Positions 50,342-59,503 of a DNA stretch of 64,000 bases are shown one piece after another (position 1 is the stretch's first letter; each line of letters starts with the position of its first letter). The notes beneath the pieces were generated by a model. That model was not told the DNA's origin, made no database searches, and worked only from the letters and a program-made list of their open reading frames with translations. The stretch is from positions 199,092 to 263,091 of the forward strand of contig NZ_JAKLSQ010000007.1 of the NCBI RefSeq assembly GCF_022014495.1, in the 5' to 3' direction. A program made the position numbers and the translations under genes. This DNA is from Sandaracinobacteroides sayramensis. GTDB taxonomy: Bacteria; Pseudomonadota; Alphaproteobacteria; Sphingomonadales; Sphingomonadaceae.

Positions 50342-52846
50342 TCAGAAATTGGCCTTCACGGTCAGCAGGACGCTGCGTGGTTCGCCATAGAAACCAGTCT
50401 CGAACAGGCCGAGACCCGTATAGTATTTCTTATCAAACAGGTTTTTTACATTAAAACGGGCGTTGATTCCATCGGTTATCCGGTATTCGGCAAAGAGATC
50501 GACCAGCGCGTATGAGCCTTGTGTGAAGCGAGCGTAACCGACGTCTTCAATCGGACTCCAGATGTTGCCGAAGAATTTGCTCTGCCAGTCAATACCTCCC
50601 CCGACTGTAAGCCGGTTGAGGGCGCCGCCCGGATTGTAGCTTGTGTGCAATTTGGCGACGTGCGCCGGTTGGGTCGTCTGCAGCATGGTGCTGAAAAGCA
50701 ACTGGCCATCGCCATCGCGGACATGACTATAGGTGTAACCTCCGGATATATTCCAACCCTGAAGCGGCGTGCCGCTGATCTCCAGTTCGACACCTTTCGA
50801 TTTCGCACCGGGGACGACATCATAGACCTGAATGTCCTGCACCAACCCAAGATAGACTGCGAGGTTGGTTTGCTCGATCTGGAACAACGCCGCACTGGCA
50901 TTGAGATTGCCATCGAGCCAGCCTCCCTTGATACCTGCTTCATAGCTCTTTCCCTTCATGGGAGGCAACTGATTGAAGTTCGTATCTAGGTTTTGCTGGA
51001 TTTGGAAAATGTCAGTATAGCTTGCGTATAGAGATAGATTCCTATTCAAATCGACTATTACGCCAGCATATGGGGTCCAGACGTTTTTCTCTTCATACGA
51101 AATATTTAAGTTCGGTGTTGCGACATCGTCGTAATAGTTGTTTGTAAAAACCCGATGATTGGTCAGGCGCGACCCCAGCACGACGCGCAATCCTTCCACC
51201 GGATTGAGATGGGCGGCGAAATACAGGCCGTCCTGCCGCTCGCCATTCTTGTAATTGCCGGCCAGCGGAATGGCCGGTTCCGGGTAGAGCCCGTTCCAGT
51301 CATAAATGCTGCCCTCAAAAGCCGGATAGATCGAATTGTATAAGGGGCCATCGATGTCCGAGCGGGACCAGCGATACCCCGCCACGATTTGATGCTCGCG
51401 CCCCAGCAGATGCACGGTGCCCTTCACCTCGGCATCGACAGTATTCTGGATATGATCGTTCGCGAATTTGCCGATGAAATAGAACATGCCTTCACCAGTT
51501 TCCCGGTCGGGATTGCCGCCGCTGGCGCTACCGAGCATAGAGTCAAGCTTGGATCGCATGCCGTCGAATTTTAGCTTCAATGACCAGTCTTCGACCAGTT
51601 TCTGTTCGATACTTCCGAAGATCGTGCGCCTTTTGATGTCCCGGCGACTCCAGCGCGCGCCTGGATTGAACGATCGCTCCCAGTCGGTTGGCGTTCCATC
51701 TGTGAACATCATTGGGAAGCCGGTCCAGGTCGAACCGCGGGGGGTGAGAGTCCTATAGTCCAGTCCGGCTGTCACGAGCGTCGTCGGCGTGGCATCGGCT
51801 TCAATGATACCGTAGAGGATGTTCTTGGTTTGCTTATAATGGTCCTGCCATGACTGCTGGTCCTGTATAGCGGCTACGAAACGGCCGCGAACCGTCCCCC
51901 CTTCTGTCAGCGGACCACTGATGTCGAGTTCGCCGCGATAATTCTGCCATGATCCGATCATTCCCGTCACAGAGGCCTGAAACTTTTCCGTGGGACGCTT
52001 GCGGATCATGTTGACGAGGCCACCGGGGGTTCCTGCTCCGCTCAGCAGGCCTGCCGCGCCTTTCACGATCTCGATCCGATCATAGATGGCGGTGTCGGTA
52101 AGCGTGGCTCCCCCGTCCAGAACTCCGTCATAAGCGGCAGAAACGCCGTCCTGTTGAATGTTGTCGATGGAAAAGCCGCGCGTCTGGAAGCCCAGGCGCT
52201 CACTATCGAGATTCTGGATGATGACGCCGGTTGCGCTACGCAATGCGTCAGCGATCGACGTCACGCCCCGATCGTCCATCTGTTGCCGCGTGACGACCGA
52301 GACGGACTGGGGCACCTCTCGTGGTGTGAGCGGAAGGCCGGTGGCTGTGCTGGACAACCGCGCCGTGTAGCTGCCCGTTCCTTCCGTAGCGGCCGGATCG
52401 CTGGTCAAACTGGCATAAGAGTTGGAGGTAGCAACACCCTCTCCCTCGACCCGCACCGGCCCAAGCTGGATCGCGCCATCCGCCGATTGCGGCGCGGGCT
52501 CCAAAGTGAAGATGTTGGGGCCGGTGTGCCGGAAGGTTACCCCCGATCCGGCCAGCAGCCGGGACAGCCCCTCCGCTACGCCGAACTGTCCTTTGAGGCC
52601 CGCCGAACTACGCCCCTGCGTCAGCGCCGCATCATAAAGGATTTGCGCGCCGCTCTGTTCGCCAAAACTGTTGATGGCATCCGCGAGCGAGCCAGCGGGA
52701 ATGTCATAGCCACGGACGGCTTGCGCCGTTGCCGGAGCGGGAAGCGCGAGCGCGGCGGTGGCAAGACCCGTCGAGGTCAGAAGGATCGCCCCCAGCGCCG
52801 AGCGCAATGGACGGATGTTCGCGGTTTGGCTACCCTTGGAAATCAC
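50342..52846 (-). CDS. TonB-dependent siderophore receptor with signalling (STN) domain, FecA type
   Basis: An 834-residue receptor. After the signal peptide, residues about 45-115 form an STN secretin-like domain (YDIPAGSLADAINSFGEQSG), which signals to FecR in the periplasm. The plug follows (REVPQSVSVVTRQQMDDRG and IYDRIEIVKGAAGLLSGAGT), then a barrel ending LLTVKANF. It is a siderophore-type receptor and sits behind fecI-fecR, so substrate binding probably induces the operon itself. Confidence 0.96.
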   Translation of the reverse strand: MISKGSQTANIRPLRSALGAILLTSTGLATAALALPAPATAQAVRGYDIPAGSLADAINSFGEQSGAQILYDAALTQGRSSAGLKGQFGVAEGLSRLLAGSGVTFRHTGPNIFTLEPAPQSADGAIQLGPVRVEGEGVATSNSYASLTSDPAATEGTGSYTARLSSTATGLPLTPREVPQSVSVVTRQQMDDRGVTSIADALRSATGVIIQNLDSERLGFQTRGFSIDNIQQDGVSAAYDGVLDGGATLTDTAIYDRIEIVKGAAGLLSGAGTPGGLVNMIRKRPTEKFQASVTGMIGSWQNYRGELDISGPLTEGGTVRGRFVAAIQDQQSWQDHYKQTKNILYGIIEADATPTTLVTAGLDYRTLTPRGSTWTGFPMMFTDGTPTDWERSFNPGARWSRRDIKRRTIFGSIEQKLVEDWSLKLKFDGMRSKLDSMLGSASGGNPDRETGEGMFYFIGKFANDHIQNTVDAEVKGTVHLLGREHQIVAGYRWSRSDIDGPLYNSIYPAFEGSIYDWNGLYPEPAIPLAGNYKNGERQDGLYFAAHLNPVEGLRVVLGSRLTNHRVFTNNYYDDVATPNLNISYEEKNVWTPYAGVIVDLNRNLSLYASYTDIFQIQQNLDTNFNQLPPMKGKSYEAGIKGGWLDGNLNASAALFQIEQTNLAVYLGLVQDIQVYDVVPGAKSKGVELEISGTPLQGWNISGGYTYSHVRDGDGQLLFSTMLQTTQPAHVAKLHTSYNPGGALNRLTVGGGIDWQSKFFGNIWSPIEDVGYARFTQGSYALVDLFAEYRITDGINARFNVKNLFDKKYYTGLGLFETGFYGEPRSVLLTVKANF

Positions 52847-52974
52847 GCTCTTGGTTCCCCCGAAGCTGTTAAGGCACTGTCAGGACCTTTCGCTAATGCG
52901 AATTGCCCTCATTAATGCAGACTGTCGGGATCGCGATTTGGAAACCTCAAACGCGAAATTTTTCCATGTCGCCG

Positions 52975-53934
52975 TCAGGAGTGGAGCAAGATCACCCGAT
53001 CGGTAAGCCGGGTCGAACGGATTCCAAGCGTCCGCTGGATCACGTCGATGCTGCCCACAGGATCGCGGACGTCGAACGTGCCGCTCACCGGGCGATTTGC
53101 CAGATGGTCGCCGATCACCCCGATATAGCCGCGATGATAGCGGCCCAATTCCGCCACGACCTCGCCCAGTGGACGGTTGACGATCCGCATGCGCCCTCTG
53201 GTCCAGGCATCGGCATCGGCCACTGAAGCGGGCCGGGAGCCGTCCAGGCTGTCAGCGTCATACTCGATCGCTTCGCCTTCGAGCAGCACGGCCGATTGTC
53301 GTTTCAAGGCGACACGCACGCTATGTTCCGTGACGGTGACGCGCGCGCCGTCGCCGATCTGCCGGACGAGGAAGCGCGTTCCCAGCGCCGTGCTGGTGCC
53401 GTTCCCGGCTATCACGGAGAAGGGGTTCGCGGGATCGGGCGCGACCCGGAACGCGGCTTCCCCCTTCAACAGCGTCACCGTTCGTCCATCGGGCGCGAAC
53501 GATATGGCGCTGCCGGTGTTGAGCATCGCGGTCGAGCCATCGGGCAGCGGGATTTCCCTGATCTCGCCCCTCTCGGTCATGGCATCGGCCCGCAAGTGCG
53601 TCGATATGTCGTTCTCCAGGACGATGAACAGCGCGAGGCTGGCCGCGATCGCCCCGCCGATCCATTGCCGCCGATGGTTGCGCGTCGGCTGCGCCCATCG
53701 CCGCGGATTGCGACGCACTGGACGAGGGGCCGGAGCCAGCATCGGCGCGTCCATCGATTGCCAGACCGCTGCCGCACGCTCGAACGCAAGGGCGTGCTGC
53801 GGATCGGACGCGAGCCATTGTCGAAGGCGGGCTTCATCCTCGGCCGTCATGTCGCCCGATTCGCGTTCGGCAAACCATTGCGCGGCTTGCCTGTTGACCT
53901 GTTTGGGAATTGGCGGCTCTCCACGCATCGTCAT
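52975..53934 (-). CDS. fecR: FecR family anti-sigma factor
   Basis: A 319-residue protein with an N-terminal cytoplasmic part (ESGDMTAEDEARLRQWLASD, typical FecR DUF4880), a membrane segment (WIGGAIAASLALFIVL near residue 90) and a periplasmic FecR domain. It passes the signal of the receptor STN domain to the sigma factor encoded upstream. It ends 128 bases before the receptor gene. Confidence 0.95.
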   Translation of the reverse strand: MTMRGEPPIPKQVNRQAAQWFAERESGDMTAEDEARLRQWLASDPQHALAFERAAAVWQSMDAPMLAPAPRPVRRNPRRWAQPTRNHRRQWIGGAIAASLALFIVLENDISTHLRADAMTERGEIREIPLPDGSTAMLNTGSAISFAPDGRTVTLLKGEAAFRVAPDPANPFSVIAGNGTSTALGTRFLVRQIGDGARVTVTEHSVRVALKRQSAVLLEGEAIEYDADSLDGSRPASVADADAWTRGRMRIVNRPLGEVVAELGRYHRGYIGVIGDHLANRPVSGTFDVRDPVGSIDVIQRTLGIRSTRLTDRVILLHS

Positions 53935-54024
53935 ATCTCCGCGAGCAGAGCGTCGCCAGAACTCCGCTTGCCCCCACTTCTTATGACGACCGAAAATGCG
54001 AAATGGAAACCTGTCCGCCCGGAT

Positions 54025-54534
54025 TCATTCATCCGGATCGAGCCGATCCAGGCAATGCGCCATGGCCTGCGCGATGTAGCGCGTGACCATCTGGCGGCTG
54101 AGTCCGAGGCGGGAGGCGATTTCACTTGCGGGCAGACCCTCGACGCGGCGCATGTGGAGAATCTTGCGGCACCGGGGGGACAGTTCCCGCACGGCCGATT
54201 GAACCAGCCCCAACGCCTCGCGATCGAGCAGCATCCTTTCCGCCAGCGGGCTTTCGTCCGCCACGTCTTCGGAAAGCGGCCCTTCCTTGAACAACTCGCC
54301 ATGACGGTGATCGGCCTTCGCGCGGTCCACGGCAAGGTTGGTTGCCAGCCTGAACAGATAGGCCCGCCTGTTAGCGATGGGCGGGTCGTCCTCGACCCGC
54401 TGGACGCGGAACCACAGGCTTTGTGTCACGTCCTCGGCTGCGGGAACGCTACCGACGATACGCTGCGCGAGCCGCACAAGCGATGGGCGCTCGGCAAGCA
54501 ACAGGCGGGTCAAGGCAATGGCGTTCGTCGGCAT
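54025..54534 (-). CDS. fecI: FecI-like ECF sigma factor
   Basis: About 169 residues from the ATG at 54534; an alternative ATG at 54588 adds 18 residues but has no ribosome binding site. Region 2 reads VPAAEDVTQSLWFRVQ and RAYLFRLATNLAVDRAK. Region 4 has LPASEIASRLGLSRQMVTRYIAQAM. It directs RNA polymerase to the FecA-type receptor operon after release by FecR. Confidence 0.94.
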   Translation of the reverse strand: MPTNAIALTRLLLAERPSLVRLAQRIVGSVPAAEDVTQSLWFRVQRVEDDPPIANRRAYLFRLATNLAVDRAKADHRHGELFKEGPLSEDVADESPLAERMLLDREALGLVQSAVRELSPRCRKILHMRRVEGLPASEIASRLGLSRQMVTRYIAQAMAHCLDRLDPDE

Positions 54535-54642
54535 CGCCACGGCCTTAGCGCATGTTGCGATCAATTCGCAACTGTCCGCATTGCGCAAATGTAGAGCATA
54601 CTCCGTGGTGAAATACTCTGCACGGCGGTGCTATGCAGGCAC

Positions 54643-54870
54643 ATGGAGACACGGGACATATTGGCGCGCAACCTCAAGCGCATCCGCCTTGAACGGGGCT
54701 TGTCGCAGGAGGAACTGGCGCACCGCGCCGACATCGACCGCACCTATATCAGCGCGCTTGAACGCCGGGTCTATGCCGCCAGTATCGACGTGATCGGGCG
54801 GATCGCCAAGGCGCTGAACGTCGAACCCGCCGCTTTGCTCGCCAAGCCGGTCAAGTCGAGATCGAAATAG
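54643..54870 (+). CDS. Small XRE helix-turn-helix regulator
   Basis: A 75-residue single-domain XRE protein. LKRIRLERGLSQEELAHRAD and TYISALERRVYAASIDVIGR form the DNA-binding helices. The ATG at 54643 is preferred over 54628 because METRDILA starts the domain. It is divergent from fecI across a short promoter region. Confidence 0.85.
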   Translation: METRDILARNLKRIRLERGLSQEELAHRADIDRTYISALERRVYAASIDVIGRIAKALNVEPAALLAKPVKSRSK

Positions 54871-55058
54871 CCTTCGCTACTCGTCGGCAAGCCCTTCACC
54901 CTCCAACATGCGCGCGAAGGCGTGCCGAGCGAGCATTGGAACAGGACGGCCTTCTGGCACAGCAGCAGCCGCGCATTTAACTTCTGATCATGCCCGCCCG
55001 GAGCATGTCCTGCAGCGGCTCCAGTCCCAAAGTGTCTATCATTGCCATTCGAAACAGA

Positions 55059-55856
55059 TCAGGTGCTGGCAAGGCGAAGTGCGCGCGGAATGGCTGCCGA
55101 CACGATGGAGGCATGGTCCTCTCCCGGCAGCAAATGAAAGGCTGCGCCGCCGTCTCCCAACTGTGACTGAAGCTGCATCCCAAGCTCGCGCGCGGCTTCG
55201 ATCATGTTTCGCTGCGAACGCCGTTTCCGGACGCTGTCGGCGTTCTCAAGCGCCGCCTGCCAAGGCGGAAGCGGGCCTTCCCATTCGCCGGCCAGCAACA
55301 GCACGCGACTGCTCCCACCCACCGCAATCCCCGCCGGCTGCAACTGTTCGCTATCCCACCAGATGGACGGGCTGACAGCGATGAAGCGGCTGAAGCCATA
55401 GCCTCCGTGCGTGAGCGCCCAGAGCGTGAAATAGCCCCCCAGCGAATGGCCGAACAGCGCCAGCCGGCCGCCGTCCAGCGGTGCCGGAACGGATTGAATG
55501 ACCTCGCGCCGCAGGAACTCGAGGAAGTGGCGCCCACTGCCACCGCGTGAACCTTCCTCTCCTTCTGTCGGGACGAAGTCGGTGAAATCCGTCTCGCGTC
55601 GCGCTTTGTTGTCATCACCCGCGTGCGCGATCCCAATCAGCACCATCGGCTCAACAGCCGTTGCGTCGGGCCGTCGGGCCATGCGCTGCAACGCCTCGGT
55701 TGCAGTTGCAAAACAGCCGTCGGCATCAAGCAGGAGAAGGGCAGGCCAGCCGTTCACGGGCGCCGGTCCGTCAGGCAGGCAGAGGCTTATATGATAGGCA
55801 TATCCGTCATGGATTGCGCGACGCTCGGTCAGCTGAAATCGAGGGTCTGCCTTCAT
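55059..55856 (-). CDS. Siderophore esterase-like alpha/beta hydrolase (IroE/BesA type)
   Basis: A 265-residue hydrolase of the Fes/IroE-like esterase group. The nucleophile motif is FGHSLGGYFTLW (about residue 140), VSPSIWWDS follows and the C-terminal His is in GEDHASIV. These enzymes hydrolyse the ester backbone of catecholate siderophores to release iron. It is divergent from the binding-protein gene of the same locus, which supports that role. The region 54871-55058 between it and the XRE gene holds only a possible broken reading frame. Confidence 0.88.
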   Translation of the reverse strand: MKADPRFQLTERRAIHDGYAYHISLCLPDGPAPVNGWPALLLLDADGCFATATEALQRMARRPDATAVEPMVLIGIAHAGDDNKARRETDFTDFVPTEGEEGSRGGSGRHFLEFLRREVIQSVPAPLDGGRLALFGHSLGGYFTLWALTHGGYGFSRFIAVSPSIWWDSEQLQPAGIAVGGSSRVLLLAGEWEGPLPPWQAALENADSVRKRRSQRNMIEAARELGMQLQSQLGDGGAAFHLLPGEDHASIVSAAIPRALRLAST

Positions 55857-55991
55857 GCGTCTGCGTGCGCACGGCAGGTGGAAGCTTGCAAGGCCGGAAT
55901 CCTTCAGATGCAGTTTTTGGATTGATATTGCACATCAAACTCAATAGCTGATGAACCAAGGCCTTTGCAACTCAACAGGGACGCGTCGAGC

Positions 55992-57194
55992 ATGGGGAAA
56001 ATCGCACTGAATGTTGGGAGATCAGAGCCCGGAACGATCGCGCTTTCAAGGCTTTCGCGGGTGCTGCCGGGGATCGTCGCCCTGGGTGCCTTGCTGCTGC
56101 TTCCTGCCTGCTCGCCCCAGGCGGATTCTGCAAAGACCGAACACACGGCTCCCCTTGTCGATCTGCGCGGTCGCCCGATCGAAATCGGCGCCCCGGCTAC
56201 GAAAATTGCCATCGACGACAGCCGCTATCTCGTGGCGCTGGGGTTGATCCATCCGGACCCGGTGTCGCTGCTGGTGGCCTGGCCAAAGGATGTGAATCGG
56301 CTGGGCGAGGAAACCTACCGGCAGTTGCTGGCCAAGTCCCCCCAGTTGGCTGACCTTCCGAAGATCGGCAGCTCGGCCGGAGCCTTCGATGCAGAATCGC
56401 TGCTGGCCGCAAGGCCGGATGTCGCGCTGCTCTCGCTTGAAAGCGGCGTGACTGAGGCGCAGATCGCACAGCTCGAGCAAGCGGGCATCAAGGTCGTGGT
56501 GCTGGATTTCGTCCAGCAGCCGCTTGAGAATCTGGAAAACAGTCTGCTGCTGCTGGGCAAGCTCACCGGCCGTGAGCAACAGGCGAAGAGCTATATTGCC
56601 TTCCGCGCCGAGCATATGAAGCGGGTTTCCGATCGCATTGCCAAGCTGCCTGCAGCGGCTCGGCCGACCGTGTTTCTGGAAGCGCATGCCGGGATGAGCA
56701 AGGAATGCTGCAGCTCGCCCGGCCGCGGCAACATCGGCAACTACATCGACTTTGTCGGCGGGCATAACATCGGCGGCGACGTGATCGATCAGCACTGGGG
56801 CAAGCTGAACCTCGAATATATCATCTCGCGTGATCCGCACGTCTATATCGCGACCGGCGGCCCCCATCTTGAAAAGGCCGGTGGGCTGGTGCTGGGCGCC
56901 GGCTATGATGCCGAGACGGCGCGCGCTTCGCTTGCTCGCATGGCAGCCCGGCAGGGGATATCCAGCCTTTCGGCGGTGCAGGCAGGGCGTGTGCACGGCT
57001 TTTCGCACCAGTTGATCAACTCGCCGCTGGATATCGTCGCAGTGGAGCGGTTTGCCACCTGGATTCACCCGGAGCTGTTCGCCGATGTCGACCCGGCGGT
57101 GACGCTCGACGAGATCAACAACCGCTTTCTCGCGGTGCCGGCGAAGGGGATCTACTGGATCGACCTGAAGCCGGAAGCCGTTCAGCCAAACTGA
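55992..57194 (+). CDS. Iron-siderophore ABC transporter substrate-binding protein, lipoprotein
   Basis: About 400 residues of the FecB/FhuD (TroA-like) fold from the ATG at 55992; a TTG at 55965 is possible. The lipobox is LLPACSP near residue 40. IKVVVLDF, then the long helix joining the two lobes (LENSLLLLGKLTGREQQAKS), and the C-terminal lobe with VHGFSHQLINSP support the call. It captures ferric siderophore in the periplasm and delivers it to the permease encoded at 59503. Confidence 0.9.
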   Translation: MGKIALNVGRSEPGTIALSRLSRVLPGIVALGALLLLPACSPQADSAKTEHTAPLVDLRGRPIEIGAPATKIAIDDSRYLVALGLIHPDPVSLLVAWPKDVNRLGEETYRQLLAKSPQLADLPKIGSSAGAFDAESLLAARPDVALLSLESGVTEAQIAQLEQAGIKVVVLDFVQQPLENLENSLLLLGKLTGREQQAKSYIAFRAEHMKRVSDRIAKLPAAARPTVFLEAHAGMSKECCSSPGRGNIGNYIDFVGGHNIGGDVIDQHWGKLNLEYIISRDPHVYIATGGPHLEKAGGLVLGAGYDAETARASLARMAARQGISSLSAVQAGRVHGFSHQLINSPLDIVAVERFATWIHPELFADVDPAVTLDEINNRFLAVPAKGIYWIDLKPEAVQPN

Positions 57195-57223
57195 TGCCTC
57201 TCAACGCATAGGAGAATATCCGC

Positions 57224-58648
57224 ATGAAAATCCCCGGTCTGAAGGCCGTCGCGCTGGGCCTGCTGCTGTCCGCGTCTCCCCTGACATTCGCGCCAGCCCT
57301 GGCGCAGGCCAGCTTCACCGATGTTGATCGCACCTCGTCCGCGCGGGTGAACTTCCAGTCAGCCGAGAGTGGAAAGCCGATCCTGGCCGGTGCGCCCGTG
57401 AAGGTGACGGGCGACGGCTTCAAGGCTGGCCAGCAAGTCACGTTGCTCTATGGCAAAACTCCACTGCCGGGCGGCAATTTCAGTGCCGATGCAGACGGGA
57501 AGATCGAGGGCCAGATCAACGTGCCCGCGAACGCCGTATCCGGCGTGTTTCCTATCCTGGTGGTGGCCGATGCCCCTTATGCGGCGACCATCGCCGAGCT
57601 GAAGGTTTCGCCGACCATCCCGCTATCTGGCGAAAAGGCCTATAAAGTCACGCAGGCGCACACCGCCAAGGGCGTCTATCAATCGGCCTACAGCGCGAAG
57701 ACCAATACGCTGTTCACGACTTCTGCGCAGGGGCGGCCGCCGGTAACCAATTCCGAGCTGGTGAAGCTGGACGCCAAAACCCTGAAAGTCCTGGCCCGCA
57801 CGACACCTGACGTGGCGCCGACCCCTGCCCGCTCCGACGGCGCGCCTGCCGCCGAGCCGCAGAAACCCGGCCTGTACGCCGTCTACGGTATTGGCCTCGA
57901 CGATGCGAAGGGCACCGTCTGGGTGACGAACACGCGGCAGGACACCGTGGCGGTCTATAATCAGGCGGATCTCAAGCTGATCAAGCAGTTCCCGCCGAAA
58001 ACGGTGAACCATGCGCGCGACGTCGTCGTCGATGCAGACCAAGGCAAGGCCTTTTCCAGCGCCACTCTGACGCCAGTGGTAAAGGTCTTCGATACGGCGA
58101 CGCTTGCGCCGCCCACGGACATCCATATCCGCTCGAAGGTTCGCGGCGGAGAGTTCTCGGCGGCGAGCCTCTCCTACAATCCCGCTGCCCATCTGCTCTA
58201 TGTCGTCAGCCATACAACGGACGAAGTCGCCGTGATCAATACGAAGACGGATAAGGTGGAAAAGCTTTTCCCGGTGCCCGGCGCGAAGAGCAGCATCGGC
58301 GTCAGCCACGACCCGCAGACGGGCCGCATCTTCGTTGCCGCGCAGGGAACCGACAATCTGATCGTTCTCGACGGCAACGACGGCAAGGTGATCGCCGACA
58401 CACCGATCGGCGCAGGGGCGCTGAACGTTGTCTTCGATCCGGTTAAGCGGCGGGCCTATGTCTCCAACCGCGGCGCCAGCACGATCGCTGTGGCCGATGC
58501 CGACGGCAAGCTCGTCGCGAACCTCGGCCCGGCGCCGACGGCCAACCATGTCGCGCTTGGCAAGAACGGCACCATCTATGCCGTCAACCGGTCGTCGGCA
58601 ACCACCGGCGAAGACACTGACAGAATCATGGTGATTCAGCCCCGTTGA
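57224..58648 (+). CDS. Exported YncE-like beta-propeller with N-terminal Ig-like domain
   Basis: A 474-residue protein with signal peptide ending near ALAQA. Residues 25-130 look like an Ig-like (IPT-type) domain (VKVTGDGFKAGQQVTLLYG), followed by YVTN/YncE repeats (VWVTNTRQDTVAVYNQADLK, LLYVVSHTTDEVAVINTKTD and FVAAQGTDNLIVLDG). E. coli YncE is an iron-regulated periplasmic protein that binds nucleic acid. Its place right behind the binding-protein gene supports a role in iron acquisition, but the mechanism is not known. Confidence 0.88.
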   Translation: MKIPGLKAVALGLLLSASPLTFAPALAQASFTDVDRTSSARVNFQSAESGKPILAGAPVKVTGDGFKAGQQVTLLYGKTPLPGGNFSADADGKIEGQINVPANAVSGVFPILVVADAPYAATIAELKVSPTIPLSGEKAYKVTQAHTAKGVYQSAYSAKTNTLFTTSAQGRPPVTNSELVKLDAKTLKVLARTTPDVAPTPARSDGAPAAEPQKPGLYAVYGIGLDDAKGTVWVTNTRQDTVAVYNQADLKLIKQFPPKTVNHARDVVVDADQGKAFSSATLTPVVKVFDTATLAPPTDIHIRSKVRGGEFSAASLSYNPAAHLLYVVSHTTDEVAVINTKTDKVEKLFPVPGAKSSIGVSHDPQTGRIFVAAQGTDNLIVLDGNDGKVIADTPIGAGALNVVFDPVKRRAYVSNRGASTIAVADADGKLVANLGPAPTANHVALGKNGTIYAVNRSSATTGEDTDRIMVIQPR

Positions 58649-58717
58649 GATCATGTGCCGGGCGCGCCTGTCGCGCGCTGCCTTGGTCAGCCGGCTATGG
58701 CCGGCGTGCCCGGCCGC

Positions 58718-59503
58718 CTACAAGATGCCGTCGAGATCGATGCGGAGCCGGCCGTCGACCAGTTTCACCTCGGCAGCCACCCGATAGACGTCCGCCAGTA
58801 CTGCGCTGTTGATCGCTTCGGCAGGCGCGCCGTCGGCGGCAAGCCGGCCTTCGGCAAATATCAGCACCCTGTCGGACCAGCGCGCCGCTATCTCCAGATC
58901 GTGCAGCACCATCAGCACGATCATTCCGGTTTCACGCGCGATTTGGTGCACCAGCTTCATCACGCGAAGCTGGAAATGCAGATCCAGCGCGCTGATCGGT
59001 TCATCCAGCAACAGCACCCGTGGGCCGCGTGCGAGCGCCTGCGACAGCGACGCCAACTGGCGCTGACCGCCGGAGAGGCGATCCAGTTGCGTCATCGCCA
59101 GGCCGGTGATGCCGACCCGGTCGATCACTTCCATTGCACGTTCGAGGATTTCGGCGTCGCTCAATCGTGCGCCTTCAACCGGCGAGGCCCTGAGCGCACC
59201 TGTAACCGTTTCCAACACCGTCAGCGCCACCTGCTGCGGCAACGATTGCGGCATATAGGTCACGAGCCGCGCATGATCGGCCAGCGACAGCTTCGTCAAC
59301 TCGCGCGCGCCCAGCCGCACGGAGCCCTCGCCGGCATGGAGGCCGGCGATGGTGCGCAGCAATGTGGTTTTCCCCGCAGCGTTGGGGCCGATCAGCGAGA
59401 CCAGCTGGCCGGGAGGGATGGCCGGAATGCTCAGGCCATGGACGACCGTCCGCGCGCCGTAGCCGGCCGAAAGCCCTTCGATCTGCAAGGCTTCGGTGAA
59501 CAT
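58718..59503 (-). CDS. Iron-siderophore ABC transporter ATP-binding protein
   Basis: A 261-residue ATPase of the FecE/HmuV kind. Walker A is GPNAAGKTTLL (about residue 37), the signature is LSGGQRQLASL and Walker B is VLLLDEP, followed by the D-loop SALDL and the H-loop His in VLHDLE. It powers the permease encoded immediately upstream, whose stop shares one base with this start (TGATG). Confidence 0.95.
   Translation of the reverse strand: MFTEALQIEGLSAGYGARTVVHGLSIPAIPPGQLVSLIGPNAAGKTTLLRTIAGLHAGEGSVRLGARELTKLSLADHARLVTYMPQSLPQQVALTVLETVTGALRASPVEGARLSDAEILERAMEVIDRVGITGLAMTQLDRLSGGQRQLASLSQALARGPRVLLLDEPISALDLHFQLRVMKLVHQIARETGMIVLMVLHDLEIAARWSDRVLIFAEGRLAADGAPAEAINSAVLADVYRVAAEVKLVDGRLRIDLDGIL

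Noticed and set aside
54871-55058. Minus-strand frame ending RPVPMLARHAFARMLEGEGL
   Set aside because: It has coding-like residue use but no start codon or recognised domain in the short space available.
58690-58705. GCCGGC-TATG-GCCGGC hairpin between the convergent YncE-like and ATPase genes
   Set aside because: The stem is only six pairs in GC-rich DNA and has no T run, so it is not called a terminator.
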